Shown here: positions 1-5,139 of the stretch, piece by piece
Layout of the letters: the number at the start of each line of letters is the position of its first letter
Position numbering within the stretch: position 1 is the first letter of the stretch
Assembly: GCA_024225895.1 (NCBI GenBank)
Contig: JAAEMC010000162.1
Span: forward strand, 1-5,139
DNA: 5,139 nucleotides
Reading direction: 5' to 3'
Source: Desulfobacteraceae bacterium
GTDB lineage: Bacteria > Desulfobacterota > Desulfobacteria > Desulfobacterales > Desulfobacteraceae
Translations under genes and position numbers: made by a program
Notes under the pieces: model-generated
The model's input: the letters and a program-made list of their open reading frames with translations, nothing else
Databases searched by the model: none
What the model was told of the DNA's origin: nothing

Positions 1-200
1 ATGGTGATTACTCCAGTTCAATCGGTGTCGGTTTTTATGTTCGAAATGGAAAAATAATAGGACGGGTTCGTGAAGCAATGATTACCGGGAATGTTTATAA
101 TATGTTTAAAAATATTATGGCCATAGAAAATAAAGTTCATTCCGGCTTCAATGTGTACCCGCGAATACTTTTTAACAATGTAAGCATAACTGGAAAATAA
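1..200 (+). CDS. TldD/PmbA family protein, C-terminal end (5' truncated by window)
   Basis: The reading frame enters at base 3 (the first two bases finish an earlier codon) and runs 65 codons to a TAA at 198-200. The peptide opens with GDYSSSIGVGFYVRNGKI and continues with AMITGNVYNMFKNI, then ends in NNVSITGK. This GDYS...NGKI...GN...NI...G pattern is that of the C-terminal domain of TldD/PmbA proteins, and it resembles PmbA (TldE) more than TldD, whose end is longer. In this family TldD carries the HExxxH zinc protease site and PmbA/TldE is its partner; together they process modified peptides such as microcin B17 precursors and degrade the CcdA antitoxin. The N-terminal domain lies outside the window, so protease and partner cannot be told apart here. 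No hairpin terminator follows, and the next gene's stop codon lies 6 bp beyond on the other strand. Confidence 0.85.
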   Translation, partial: GDYSSSIGVGFYVRNGKIIGRVREAMITGNVYNMFKNIMAIENKVHSGFNVYPRILFNNVSITGK

Positions 201-206
201 AGAAAA

Positions 207-1577
207 TTATGCTTGTGTATTGATTGGAAAGGTGTCTTTCAAACGACAAACATAACAAGCAATCAAAATGCATACAGCATCTGATATGGAAGCGGACAAC
301 ATCATTAACATCCCAACAAAGACACCATTTAAACCAGAAAAATATTTTACGATCACAATACCGGTAACAAGGAGACTAGCCAATCGAAAAAAGCCGGACA
401 ACCCTATGGCTAAGGTTTTTTTATCTTTTACGAAAAGGCCTTCAAAAAAACTTCTGAGTCCTAGTAAAATCGGGAAGCAAAGCAGTAGCACGATTGCTTG
501 TTTCGACCATTCCAGTGCCGTACCGGAAAGATTAAATATCCTTACCAGAATGAAATAGTCTGCATCAGTTACGATAATCGTAAAAATAACGGTTGTTAAG
601 GCCAGCACCAAAGCAATACCAAACCATTTCAAATTCTTCATTGTTAAGCGGTCACCCATAACAAGGACCACGGTTACCAATGGGAAAAGTGGAGAAGTCA
701 GAAAGATGTTAAGGGATCTCAAAATGGCGAATCCTGCCAAACCGGCCTCATTGTTGGGTGTAAAACCAATAAAATAGTTAATTAGTGAAAACGAACTTGT
801 CCAGGCCAGACTGGATGCCCAAAGCGGAATACTGAACTTTGCAATATACATATTCGTCAACTTGAAATCATAATTTTTCACCGAAGTTGGCATTGAAAAT
901 TTCCTCAAGCCCCGTGTTCGACTATTTAAGAAAATTACCTCAAAAAAATTAGCCAGAGAAAACGATAGACCTGATGCCATGCAAGGATTGTAAGGGAAAA
1001 TGTCCACTAGGACTATGAGTAAACCCAGGGCAGTTATCATTCTAACCGAAGTTGCCATGATTGTGTTAATCGTTTTTTTGTATACAGTTGTCAGGCTCTG
1101 AAGAGCGCACCGGAATGCCATTAAAACAGGCAGTGGCGCACTCCAGAGCATCCACTCTTTCGCATGAATTACAGTTTCCTTGTGAACCTTAAGAATATTG
1201 TCGAAAATGGAATCCCCGATGCCAGTCGTGGCTATTGTAACAAAAGTAATGGTGCCTATAATGCTGAAACAAAGATAAAATTTTAAAATTTTATACAAAG
1301 ATTTCCGATCAGTGAGGTGTGCTTGATACACTTTTAAGCTGGTAAAAATAATGGCATTGAAAATGATTGTAATCGAAAAAGAAGCGGCAAAAGCTGCCAA
1401 TGCGCGTTCAGGATTATAAGCCCTGCTGACACCAAAGTTTAAAAACGGTGCTGTAAGATTAATAACTGCCTGATTTAGAAAAAGCGGGAAATAGAAATAA
1501 AATATTTCTTGATAACTGTATTTTCTTTCTGGCGCGTTCACCAGAAGGATTATAGAGACCAGATCTTTTTTTATCAA
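207..1577 (-). CDS. MATE/MOP-superfamily (flippase-like) integral membrane protein
   Basis: A 456-residue, very hydrophobic protein with about a dozen predicted membrane segments, typical in length for MATE/MOP carriers. It shows the family's two-lobe internal duplication. Residues 30-70 (F-P-L, then NFGVSR, PERALAAFA) echo 250-290 (I-P-L, then NYFIGF, EAGLAGFA). Residues 155-180 (FRCALQSL, KKTINT, then R) echo 374-398 (LRSFFEGL, KKTLAI, then R). The paired R-x3-(Q/E) and KKT motifs recall ANKH-like and polysaccharide-export-like MOP members rather than classical drug-efflux MATE proteins, but the substrate cannot be read from sequence. It should act in the inner membrane as a cation-coupled exporter or flippase. 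The start is uncertain. TTG at 1577 is the only usual start after the in-frame stop at 1629-1631, with a weak AAGTGG upstream. GTG at 1541 (residue 13) would start just before the conserved part. Neither has a strong ribosome binding site. The gene is tail-to-tail with the TldD/PmbA gene. Confidence 0.8.
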   Translation of the reverse strand: MIKKDLVSIILLVNAPERKYSYQEIFYFYFPLFLNQAVINLTAPFLNFGVSRAYNPERALAAFAASFSITIIFNAIIFTSLKVYQAHLTDRKSLYKILKFYLCFSIIGTITFVTIATTGIGDSIFDNILKVHKETVIHAKEWMLWSAPLPVLMAFRCALQSLTTVYKKTINTIMATSVRMITALGLLIVLVDIFPYNPCMASGLSFSLANFFEVIFLNSRTRGLRKFSMPTSVKNYDFKLTNMYIAKFSIPLWASSLAWTSSFSLINYFIGFTPNNEAGLAGFAILRSLNIFLTSPLFPLVTVVLVMGDRLTMKNLKWFGIALVLALTTVIFTIIVTDADYFILVRIFNLSGTALEWSKQAIVLLLCFPILLGLRSFFEGLFVKDKKTLAIGLSGFFRLASLLVTGIVIVKYFSGLNGVFVGMLMMLSASISDAVCILIACYVCRLKDTFPINTQA

Positions 1578-1612
1578 CCACTTTGCAAGTTTATGAAAAA
1601 AGAATGGACATG

Positions 1613-1642
1613 ATTTTGTGGAATTATATTATTCGCTGGCAA
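1613..1642 (-). promoter_or_regulatory. Weak candidate promoter for the MOP-family gene
   Basis: Read on the minus strand, TTGCCA (1642-1637) is followed after 18 bp by CAAAAT (1618-1613), matching the sigma70 boxes at 5/6 and 4/6 positions. It would leave a leader of about 28 nt before the TTG start. A perfect TATAAT also lies at 1628-1623, but no good -35 box precedes it at the right distance. The placement is a guess between these two. Confidence 0.25.
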
Positions 1643-1828
1643 TTTATTTTTTAGAATAAGGCAATATGCTATTTATAAGACCAAAACTGTGAACATTTGT
1701 TCGACATCCCATTTGGGCGTCTAATTGGATATCGTGCTTTATCGCAATGTGTCCCTAAATTAGGCTGAAACGAGTGTCAAATATTGTCACATCACATTCC
1801 GGTTTTGGCGAATACTGCGAAAAAACTA

Positions 1829-1857
1829 TTGGCATATCAGCCTTCTATTAGTATATT
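1829..1857 (+). promoter_or_regulatory. Sigma70-type promoter of the binding-protein gene
   Basis: A -35 box TTGGCA (1829-1834, 5/6 of consensus) and a -10 box TATATT (1852-1857, 5/6) are separated by exactly 17 bp, the optimal spacing. Transcription would begin near 1864, giving a leader of about 65 nt before the ATG at 1929. The direct repeat TGTCA-n5-TGTCA ends 39 bp upstream of the -35 box and could be an activator site, although this is speculative. Confidence 0.6.
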
Positions 1858-1910
1858 TAACCTATTTTAAATCTGAATAGCCAACAGTGTTAAAAAATCA
1901 TCTCATTATA

Positions 1911-1917
1911 GAGAAGG
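1911..1917 (+). promoter_or_regulatory. Ribosome binding site deciding the binding-protein start
   Basis: GAGAAGG contains the AGAAGG Shine-Dalgarno-like core. It lies 11 nt before the ATG at 1929, somewhat long but acceptable. A nearer ATG at 1922 (4 nt away) is in another frame and does not lead into the conserved protein. The ATG at 1929 opens directly into a signal peptide, so it is preferred. Confidence 0.5.
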
Positions 1918-1928
1918 CAAAATGAGTT

Positions 1929-3584
1929 ATGAAATCACATGTTTTATTAAAAATAATCATAGTTTACCTAATTATCCTCAACACATTTCATATCTCCAAC
2001 GCAATTGCAAAACAACAATCCAAAGAACTTAAGAAGATCAGCAATCCATCTTCCGACAATATACTCAGGTTTGCAGTTCACACATCAAAAATAGGGAGTT
2101 TTGATCCGCATTTTGCAAAGGGATCCCAGGATTTTACCGTCGCAGATATGATATTCAACGGCCTGCTCAGATATGTTCCCGGAAAAGCCCCCATGCTTGA
2201 ACCGGATATTGCGCTGAAAATCCCTGAATTCAAGATTGAAAATGGAAAACAAATATGGACCATCCATTTGCGAAAAGGCATCATGTTTCATCCAGGCCCA
2301 AAAACAGTGGCATATGAATTAACATCTGATGATGTTATTTTCTCCCTTCAAAAAGCTGCTGACCCAAAGCGAAGTTCTTATGCCAATGAATATACAGGCA
2401 TGGAATATAAAAAGATAAATGACTATACCCTTGAAATCATTGTATCAAAACCCGTTTCGCCGCTCTTTTTCTTACCTAAAATTACGAATTGTAGAAGTGG
2501 CAGTATCTTCAGTAAAAAGGCAATTGAAGCACTTGGCTATGAAAACTATAAAGAGCACCCCATTGGAACCGGACCTTTTATGTTTGAAAGTTACCAACCC
2601 GGAGAAAAACTTATTTTAAAAGCCAATGATAGTTATTTTCGAGGCAAACCTTTGGTTAGCGGGGTTCATATCCACTTTATCCCGGATGATAAAAAACGGG
2701 AAGCCGCATTTAAAAACGGGACTCTTGATGCAAGCATCGGTGTCGGAGAACCCGGATGGATAGAAATGATTGAAAAAGAACCCAAAACCATAATAGATGT
2801 ATTTTCAGTCGATTATATCGGTTTGTTTCATTTTAATACATCAACAAAGCCCATGGATGACATCCGGGTTAGAAAGGCAATTTGCCATGCCCTTGACAGG
2901 GATGCTTTCTTATCAACCACGAGCAAAAGACTGGTAAAAAAGGTATATGCACCAATGCCATCCGGCTTTTTACCCGGCGGTATTGATAATGACAAAGTCC
3001 AAAAGCTTGGTTTGTTCTTTGAAAGAGACCTTGCAAAAGCAAAAAAACTATTAGCCCAAGCCGGCTATGCCAACGGATTTTCTCTGAATTTAATCTCCTC
3101 GGAAAAGAGAGTATATCGTAAAAGCTATCAAATCCTGAAAAGGCAGTTGAGTCAAATCGGAATAGAGATAAACCTTACCATCGTTACCCATTCAAAAATG
3201 CATAAACTTGTTCGGCAGAATGCGAATCCTATCGTGTTATACTTCACATTCAGACCGGATCCGAACAGTTATTTGCGCGAATTCTTCCACTCAGATTCCA
3301 TTGTGGGTTCAGGGAAAAAGCCACGCACGAATTTCTCCCATTATACTAAAGCAGACAAACTCCTTGATGATGCCAGATATGAAATTGATCCTCTAAAGCA
3401 AGTCAATCTATGGCACCAGGCCCAGATAAAAATCTTAAACGATCATATGGTCTACCCGCTTTTTCTCATCAACCAGATCTGCGTCCGGCGTGACTATGTT
3501 GATTATGGGCATGAACTTGTTACAACCCTTACCGGATATCCGCAATTTACTGAAAAGGTGAGACTGAAAAAGGACTTTAAATAG
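1929..3584 (+). CDS. Extracellular solute-binding protein family 5 (peptide/nickel ABC transporter type)
   Basis: A 551-residue protein, normal in length for the DppA/OppA/NikA (SBP_bac_5) family. Residues 1-25 form a Sec signal peptide: a basic start, the hydrophobic run LLKIIIVYLIIL, and a probable cleavage near SNA. There is no lipobox cysteine, so it should be a soluble periplasmic protein. Family landmarks in order are LRFAVHTSKIGSFDPHF (46-62), WTIHLRKGIMF (110-120) followed by LTSDDVIFSL (131-140), the PIGTGPFMFESYQPGE stretch (211-226), VRKAICHALDRDAF (314-327), KKLLAQAGYANGF (372-384), and RPDPNSYL (442-449) where the family usually has a W...DYPDP-like segment. Such proteins bind oligopeptides, heme, nickel complexes or opines and hand them to a two-permease, two-ATPase ABC importer; the ligand cannot be assigned here. 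No permease or ATPase gene flanks it, and it appears to be transcribed alone from the promoter at 1829-1857, so its partner importer must be encoded elsewhere. Confidence 0.92.
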   Translation: MKSHVLLKIIIVYLIILNTFHISNAIAKQQSKELKKISNPSSDNILRFAVHTSKIGSFDPHFAKGSQDFTVADMIFNGLLRYVPGKAPMLEPDIALKIPEFKIENGKQIWTIHLRKGIMFHPGPKTVAYELTSDDVIFSLQKAADPKRSSYANEYTGMEYKKINDYTLEIIVSKPVSPLFFLPKITNCRSGSIFSKKAIEALGYENYKEHPIGTGPFMFESYQPGEKLILKANDSYFRGKPLVSGVHIHFIPDDKKREAAFKNGTLDASIGVGEPGWIEMIEKEPKTIIDVFSVDYIGLFHFNTSTKPMDDIRVRKAICHALDRDAFLSTTSKRLVKKVYAPMPSGFLPGGIDNDKVQKLGLFFERDLAKAKKLLAQAGYANGFSLNLISSEKRVYRKSYQILKRQLSQIGIEINLTIVTHSKMHKLVRQNANPIVLYFTFRPDPNSYLREFFHSDSIVGSGKKPRTNFSHYTKADKLLDDARYEIDPLKQVNLWHQAQIKILNDHMVYPLFLINQICVRRDYVDYGHELVTTLTGYPQFTEKVRLKKDFK

Positions 3585-3601
3585 TGCCTGACGGCAGGCG
3601 C
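3584..3601 (+). terminator. Possible terminator hairpin after the binding-protein gene
   Basis: GTGCCTG (3584-3590) pairs with CAGGCGC (3595-3601) across an ACGG loop, giving a 7-bp stem with one G-T wobble. It starts on the last base of the stop codon. The following sequence is T-rich (ATGTATTATTTGATTTT) but lacks an unbroken T run, so intrinsic termination is plausible rather than certain. Confidence 0.4.
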
Positions 3602-3651
3602 ATGTATTATTTGATTTTCAGGTTCAAAAAGAAGATAATTTGTTTTTATTT

Positions 3652-3732
3652 CTAATCACTACTCAATAGTTCATAGGCTTCAAAAAGTTCATATGGATTC
3701 TCTGGTATGAGGATACCACAATCGAATTTCAT
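3652..3732 (-). CDS. Doubtful 26-codon ORF downstream of the transporter remnant
   Basis: A minus-strand ATG at 3732-3730 opens a 26-residue frame ending in TAG at 3654-3652. It begins MKFDCGILIPENPYELFEAY and ends ELLSSD, a composition that looks protein-like, acidic and soluble rather than random. It starts 5 nt after the remnant's stop codon, with an AGG 4 nt before the ATG, which would fit translational coupling. It may be a real small gene, the surviving start of a truncated downstream gene, or chance. I do not recognise it. A 6-bp hairpin (TGGTAT/ATACCA, 3703-3718) lies within it. Confidence 0.22.
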   Translation of the reverse strand: MKFDCGILIPENPYELFEAYELLSSD

Positions 3733-3737
3733 TCAGC

Positions 3738-4304
3738 CTATCCTGCCCTGCTTTGGAGTACCTGGGTCGCCGTATCGAGAATTCCCTCGGGAAAACCGAC
3801 AATGGGAAATACCAAAAGGAAACCCACAAGCCAGAGCAGCAGCATGGATAAAATGAACAGTCCAAAACCGTATTTTACAAAATCAATGGTTTGAATGACC
3901 CGCTCTCCTGTATCCGGATATGTTCCCAGAGCAAATGTCAGTGCATTGGTGGGGGAACCCACCACAAGGAAATGGGCAAAAGAAGATGCCAATGCGACGG
4001 CCAGGCCACTGGCCCAAGGCTCGCCAGGGATCTGGGTCATAATCCCCATTGGAACGACAATGGGCCCGATCAGCGGTACAAGGGGCCATCCATATTTCAT
4101 CCAGCCGCTGTAGGAAATTGGTATGCCGTATTCGGTGAATATTCCCATCATAATGACGTTTCGCCCTCCTGCGGAAGGGGTGCCGCCCCCCCCCATATTA
4201 AGGCTGAAACAAAGGGAAAACAGCAGGAACCTGGCAAGGGCCGGATCGTGAACAATCTTGCCTTTCGGGCTGTTGGCCTCTACAGCCCCATAGTAGACGG
4301 CCAT
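3738..4304 (-). pseudogene. SLC13/DASS-type anion symporter remnant (N-terminus missing, probable internal deletion)
   Basis: This 188-codon frame carries pieces of a sodium-coupled sulfate/dicarboxylate symporter, a family usually of 450-600 residues. Residues 24-75 (RFLLFSLCFSLNMGG, GTPSAGGRN, then YGIPISYSGWMKYG) match the end of the family's first half, the G-T-x-x-G-x-x-N...WMKFG region. Residues 102-126 (AVALASSFAHFLVVGSPTNA) match the C-terminal signature, normally A-S-x-A-F-M-L-P-V-A-T-P-P-N-A. Only about 26 residues separate these blocks where the family has well over 100, including the second hairpin loop, so an internal segment seems lost. A TAG lies directly upstream of the ATG at 4304, no Shine-Dalgarno is visible, and the sequence beyond is noncoding and AT-rich. 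A functional product is unlikely. GC content is near 50-58% in the lines I counted (30/60 at 3781-3840, 35/60 at 4141-4200), higher than its neighbours. A run of nine G (minus strand) encodes part of MGGGG. It could instead be an unusual short relative. Confidence 0.7.
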
Positions 4305-4412
4305 CTAATCAGGTAACTTCATGCATGATTTTTGAATATCATGATAAAGCCCTTTACATTTGATTAGGTTGTATTCAAAAGAATAAAATTTATTAGCCAA
4401 ATTAATGACATA

Positions 4413-4430
4413 TAAAATTAATTAATTTTA
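4413..4430. promoter_or_regulatory. 18-bp perfect palindrome, candidate operator
   Basis: TAAAATTAATTAATTTTA reads identically on both strands and lies 12 bp upstream of the -35 box of the exporter promoter. That position suits a dimeric regulator; LysE and ArgO exporters are known to be activated by LysR-type proteins (LysG, ArgP) binding upstream. The local sequence is extremely AT-rich (10 of 60 bases are G or C at 4381-4440), so a chance palindrome is quite possible. No regulator gene is visible in the window. Confidence 0.35.
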
Positions 4431-4442
4431 CTTCTTAAGCTG

Positions 4443-4471
4443 TTGATCCTAATATCCACCGTAATTATAAT
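4443..4471 (+). promoter_or_regulatory. Sigma70-type promoter of the LysE-family exporter
   Basis: TTGATC (4443-4448, 4/6 of the -35 consensus) is followed after 17 bp by a perfect TATAAT (4466-4471). Transcription should begin near 4478, leaving a leader of only about 18 nt before the ATG at 4496. That leader (ending ACCCAATTTTAAAT) shows no Shine-Dalgarno sequence, so translation initiation probably relies on an unstructured AU-rich leader. Confidence 0.6.
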
Positions 4472-4495
4472 AAAACATTTTACCCAATTTTAAAT

Positions 4496-5107
4496 ATGAT
4501 TATACCATTGATAAAAGGATTTGGAACCGGCTGCGGACTGATAATAGCCATTGGAGCGCAAAATGCCTTTGTCCTCAACCAGGGAGTAAAAAAAAACCAT
4601 TATGTTGTTGTACCGCTTATTTGCGCACTCTGTGATGCGCTCTTGATCGCCATAGGTGTCACTGGAGTGGGAACGGTCATTGCATCCAGCAGGAGTCTTT
4701 CTCTATTTGCCGGTATTGGAGGGGCATTGTTCCTTTTTTTCTACGGCTGTATCTCTTTTCGATCAGCTGTTCAAGGTGGCAGTCTTTCATCTGATTCAAA
4801 AGCACAAACATCTTTAAAAACTGTAATACTCACCACCCTGGCCGTGACACTGTTAAATCCACATGTTTATATTGACACTGTAATTTTAATGGGAAGTCTT
4901 TCCGGGCAATTTGAGCATCTGGGACGAATATGGTTTGGCGCCGGTGCAGCCTTGGCGTCATTTGTTTGGTTTTTCTCATTGAGCCTTGGCAGCAGAATCT
5001 TGGCACCCATATTTAAAAAAGAGACTTCCTGGCGAATACTGGATACCCTTGTAGGGATAACCATGTGGGCTATTGCCGTTTCAATTATCACAGGGATTCC
5101 CCTATAA
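4496..5107 (+). CDS. LysE/ArgO family amino-acid exporter
   Basis: A complete 203-residue inner-membrane protein, the usual length for LysE-family exporters (about 200-235), with around six hydrophobic segments. The first family motif is AIGAQNAFVLNQG (18-30), followed by LICALCDALLIAIGVTGVG (41-59) with the membrane aspartate. After a short hydrophilic loop (about 95-107) comes LAVTLLNPHVYIDT (115-128) with the LNPH-Y-D signature, then GSLSGQF (133-139), ASFVWFFSLSLGSRILAP (154-171) and a final hydrophobic segment. This arrangement resembles E. coli ArgO (arginine exporter) and Corynebacterium LysE closely; known members expel arginine, lysine or toxic analogues by proton antiport when peptides or basic amino acids accumulate. 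The exact substrate is inferred only from family. The gene has its own promoter, the start lacks a clear ribosome binding site, and there is no adjacent LysR-type regulator in the window. Its stop codon overlaps the end of a possible minus-strand gene. Confidence 0.92.
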   Translation: MIIPLIKGFGTGCGLIIAIGAQNAFVLNQGVKKNHYVVVPLICALCDALLIAIGVTGVGTVIASSRSLSLFAGIGGALFLFFYGCISFRSAVQGGSLSSDSKAQTSLKTVILTTLAVTLLNPHVYIDTVILMGSLSGQFEHLGRIWFGAGAALASFVWFFSLSLGSRILAPIFKKETSWRILDTLVGITMWAIAVSIITGIPL

Positions 5108-5139
5108 TTTTTTCACACGGTCCACCACTCCGGAATCAA
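5102..5139 (-). CDS. Probable C-terminal end of a gene entering from the right edge
   Basis: On the minus strand one frame reads DSGVVDRVKKL and stops at TAG (5104-5102), overlapping the last 6 bases of the exporter gene. The short peptide has the look of an amphipathic C-terminal helix. The other two minus frames stop almost at once or read LIPEWWTV before a stop. Eleven codons cannot identify a family, so this is only a flag that a convergent gene probably begins beyond the window. Confidence 0.3.
   Translation of the reverse strand, partial: DSGVVDRVKKL

Larger units (their letters stand above)
1578..1928. other. Divergent intergenic region (351 bp)
   Basis: This AT-rich stretch separates the minus-strand membrane protein from the plus-strand binding protein. 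I see no credible gene in it on either strand. It holds a good promoter toward the binding protein, weak promoter-like sequences toward the membrane protein, and several short symmetric elements. These are a CCTAA-A-TTAGG inverted repeat at 1754-1764, a TGTCA direct repeat at 1775-1779 and 1785-1789, and an AACA-G-TGTT inverted repeat at 1883-1891, inside the expected leader. Any of these could be an operator, but each is short enough to arise by chance. Confidence 0.6.

Noticed and set aside
268..558. A 96-codon plus-strand frame
   Set aside because: It lies entirely within the membrane-protein gene on the other strand, shows no family pattern, and is explained as a shadow frame.
1922..1924. 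ATG close to the ribosome binding site as the start of the binding protein
   Set aside because: It is in a different frame from the conserved protein; the ATG at 1929 opens into a proper signal peptide.
3623..3687. TTCAAAAAG repeated at 3623-3631 and 3679-3687
   Set aside because: A 9-base low-complexity repeat in AT-rich sequence, without further copies or flanking structure to suggest a mobile element or attachment site.
3703..3718. TGGTAT-gagg-ATACCA hairpin as a terminator for the remnant
   Set aside because: The stem is AT-rich and short, and no T run follows on either strand at the right distance.
3891..4316. A 141-codon plus-strand frame (and a 72-codon one) opposite the transporter remnant
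   Set aside because: Its composition is rich in Cys, His, Pro and Gly, as expected from the reverse of a GC-rich membrane-protein gene, whereas the minus strand gives recognisable symporter motifs.
4324..4343. CATGAT/ATCATG inverted repeat with an 8-nt loop
   Set aside because: Six AT-rich base pairs with a wide loop in an AT-rich spacer; no T run after it and no gene end that it would serve.
4305..4495. Missing N-terminal half of the transporter in another frame
   Set aside because: All frames of this spacer are AT-rich and broken by stops within short distances, so a simple frameshift does not explain the truncation.

Overview
The window reads as an ordinary chromosomal stretch from a Gram-negative, moderately AT-rich bacterium. 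An exported periplasmic-type binding protein without a lipobox and an inner-membrane amino-acid exporter support the Gram-negative reading. The style of the SLC13-type remnant recalls sulfate-reducing Desulfobacterota, but that is a weak inference. I see no tRNA, rRNA, CRISPR array, insertion sequence or phage gene.

Layout. (1) Bases 1-200, plus strand: the last 65 codons of a TldD/PmbA-family protein. (2) Bases 207-1577, minus strand: a 456-residue polytopic membrane protein of the MATE/MOP flippase type, converging on the first gene with a 6-bp gap. (3) Bases 1578-1928: a divergent intergenic region with a good sigma70-type promoter (TTGGCA, 17 bp, TATATT) facing the next gene. (4) Bases 1929-3584, plus strand: a 551-residue secreted family 5 solute-binding protein (peptide/nickel type) with no permease or ATPase gene beside it. 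(5) Bases 3652-4304, minus strand: a GC-rich remnant of an SLC13/DASS anion transporter that lacks its N-terminal part and apparently an internal segment, followed by a doubtful 26-codon ORF. (6) Bases 4305-4495: a very AT-rich spacer with an 18-bp perfect palindrome and a promoter (TTGATC, 17 bp, TATAAT). (7) Bases 4496-5107, plus strand: a complete LysE/ArgO-type amino-acid exporter. (8) Bases 5102-5139, minus strand: probably the last codons of another gene.

The genes do not form one pathway. Strand switches separate nearly all of them, and each intact gene seems to have its own promoter. The shared theme is transport: a putative lipid/solute flippase-like carrier, a peptide-type binding protein, a decayed anion transporter and a basic amino-acid exporter. 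I found no convincing undescribed system. The points most worth a second look are the doubly deleted GC-rich transporter remnant, the palindrome at the exporter promoter, and the orphan binding protein.
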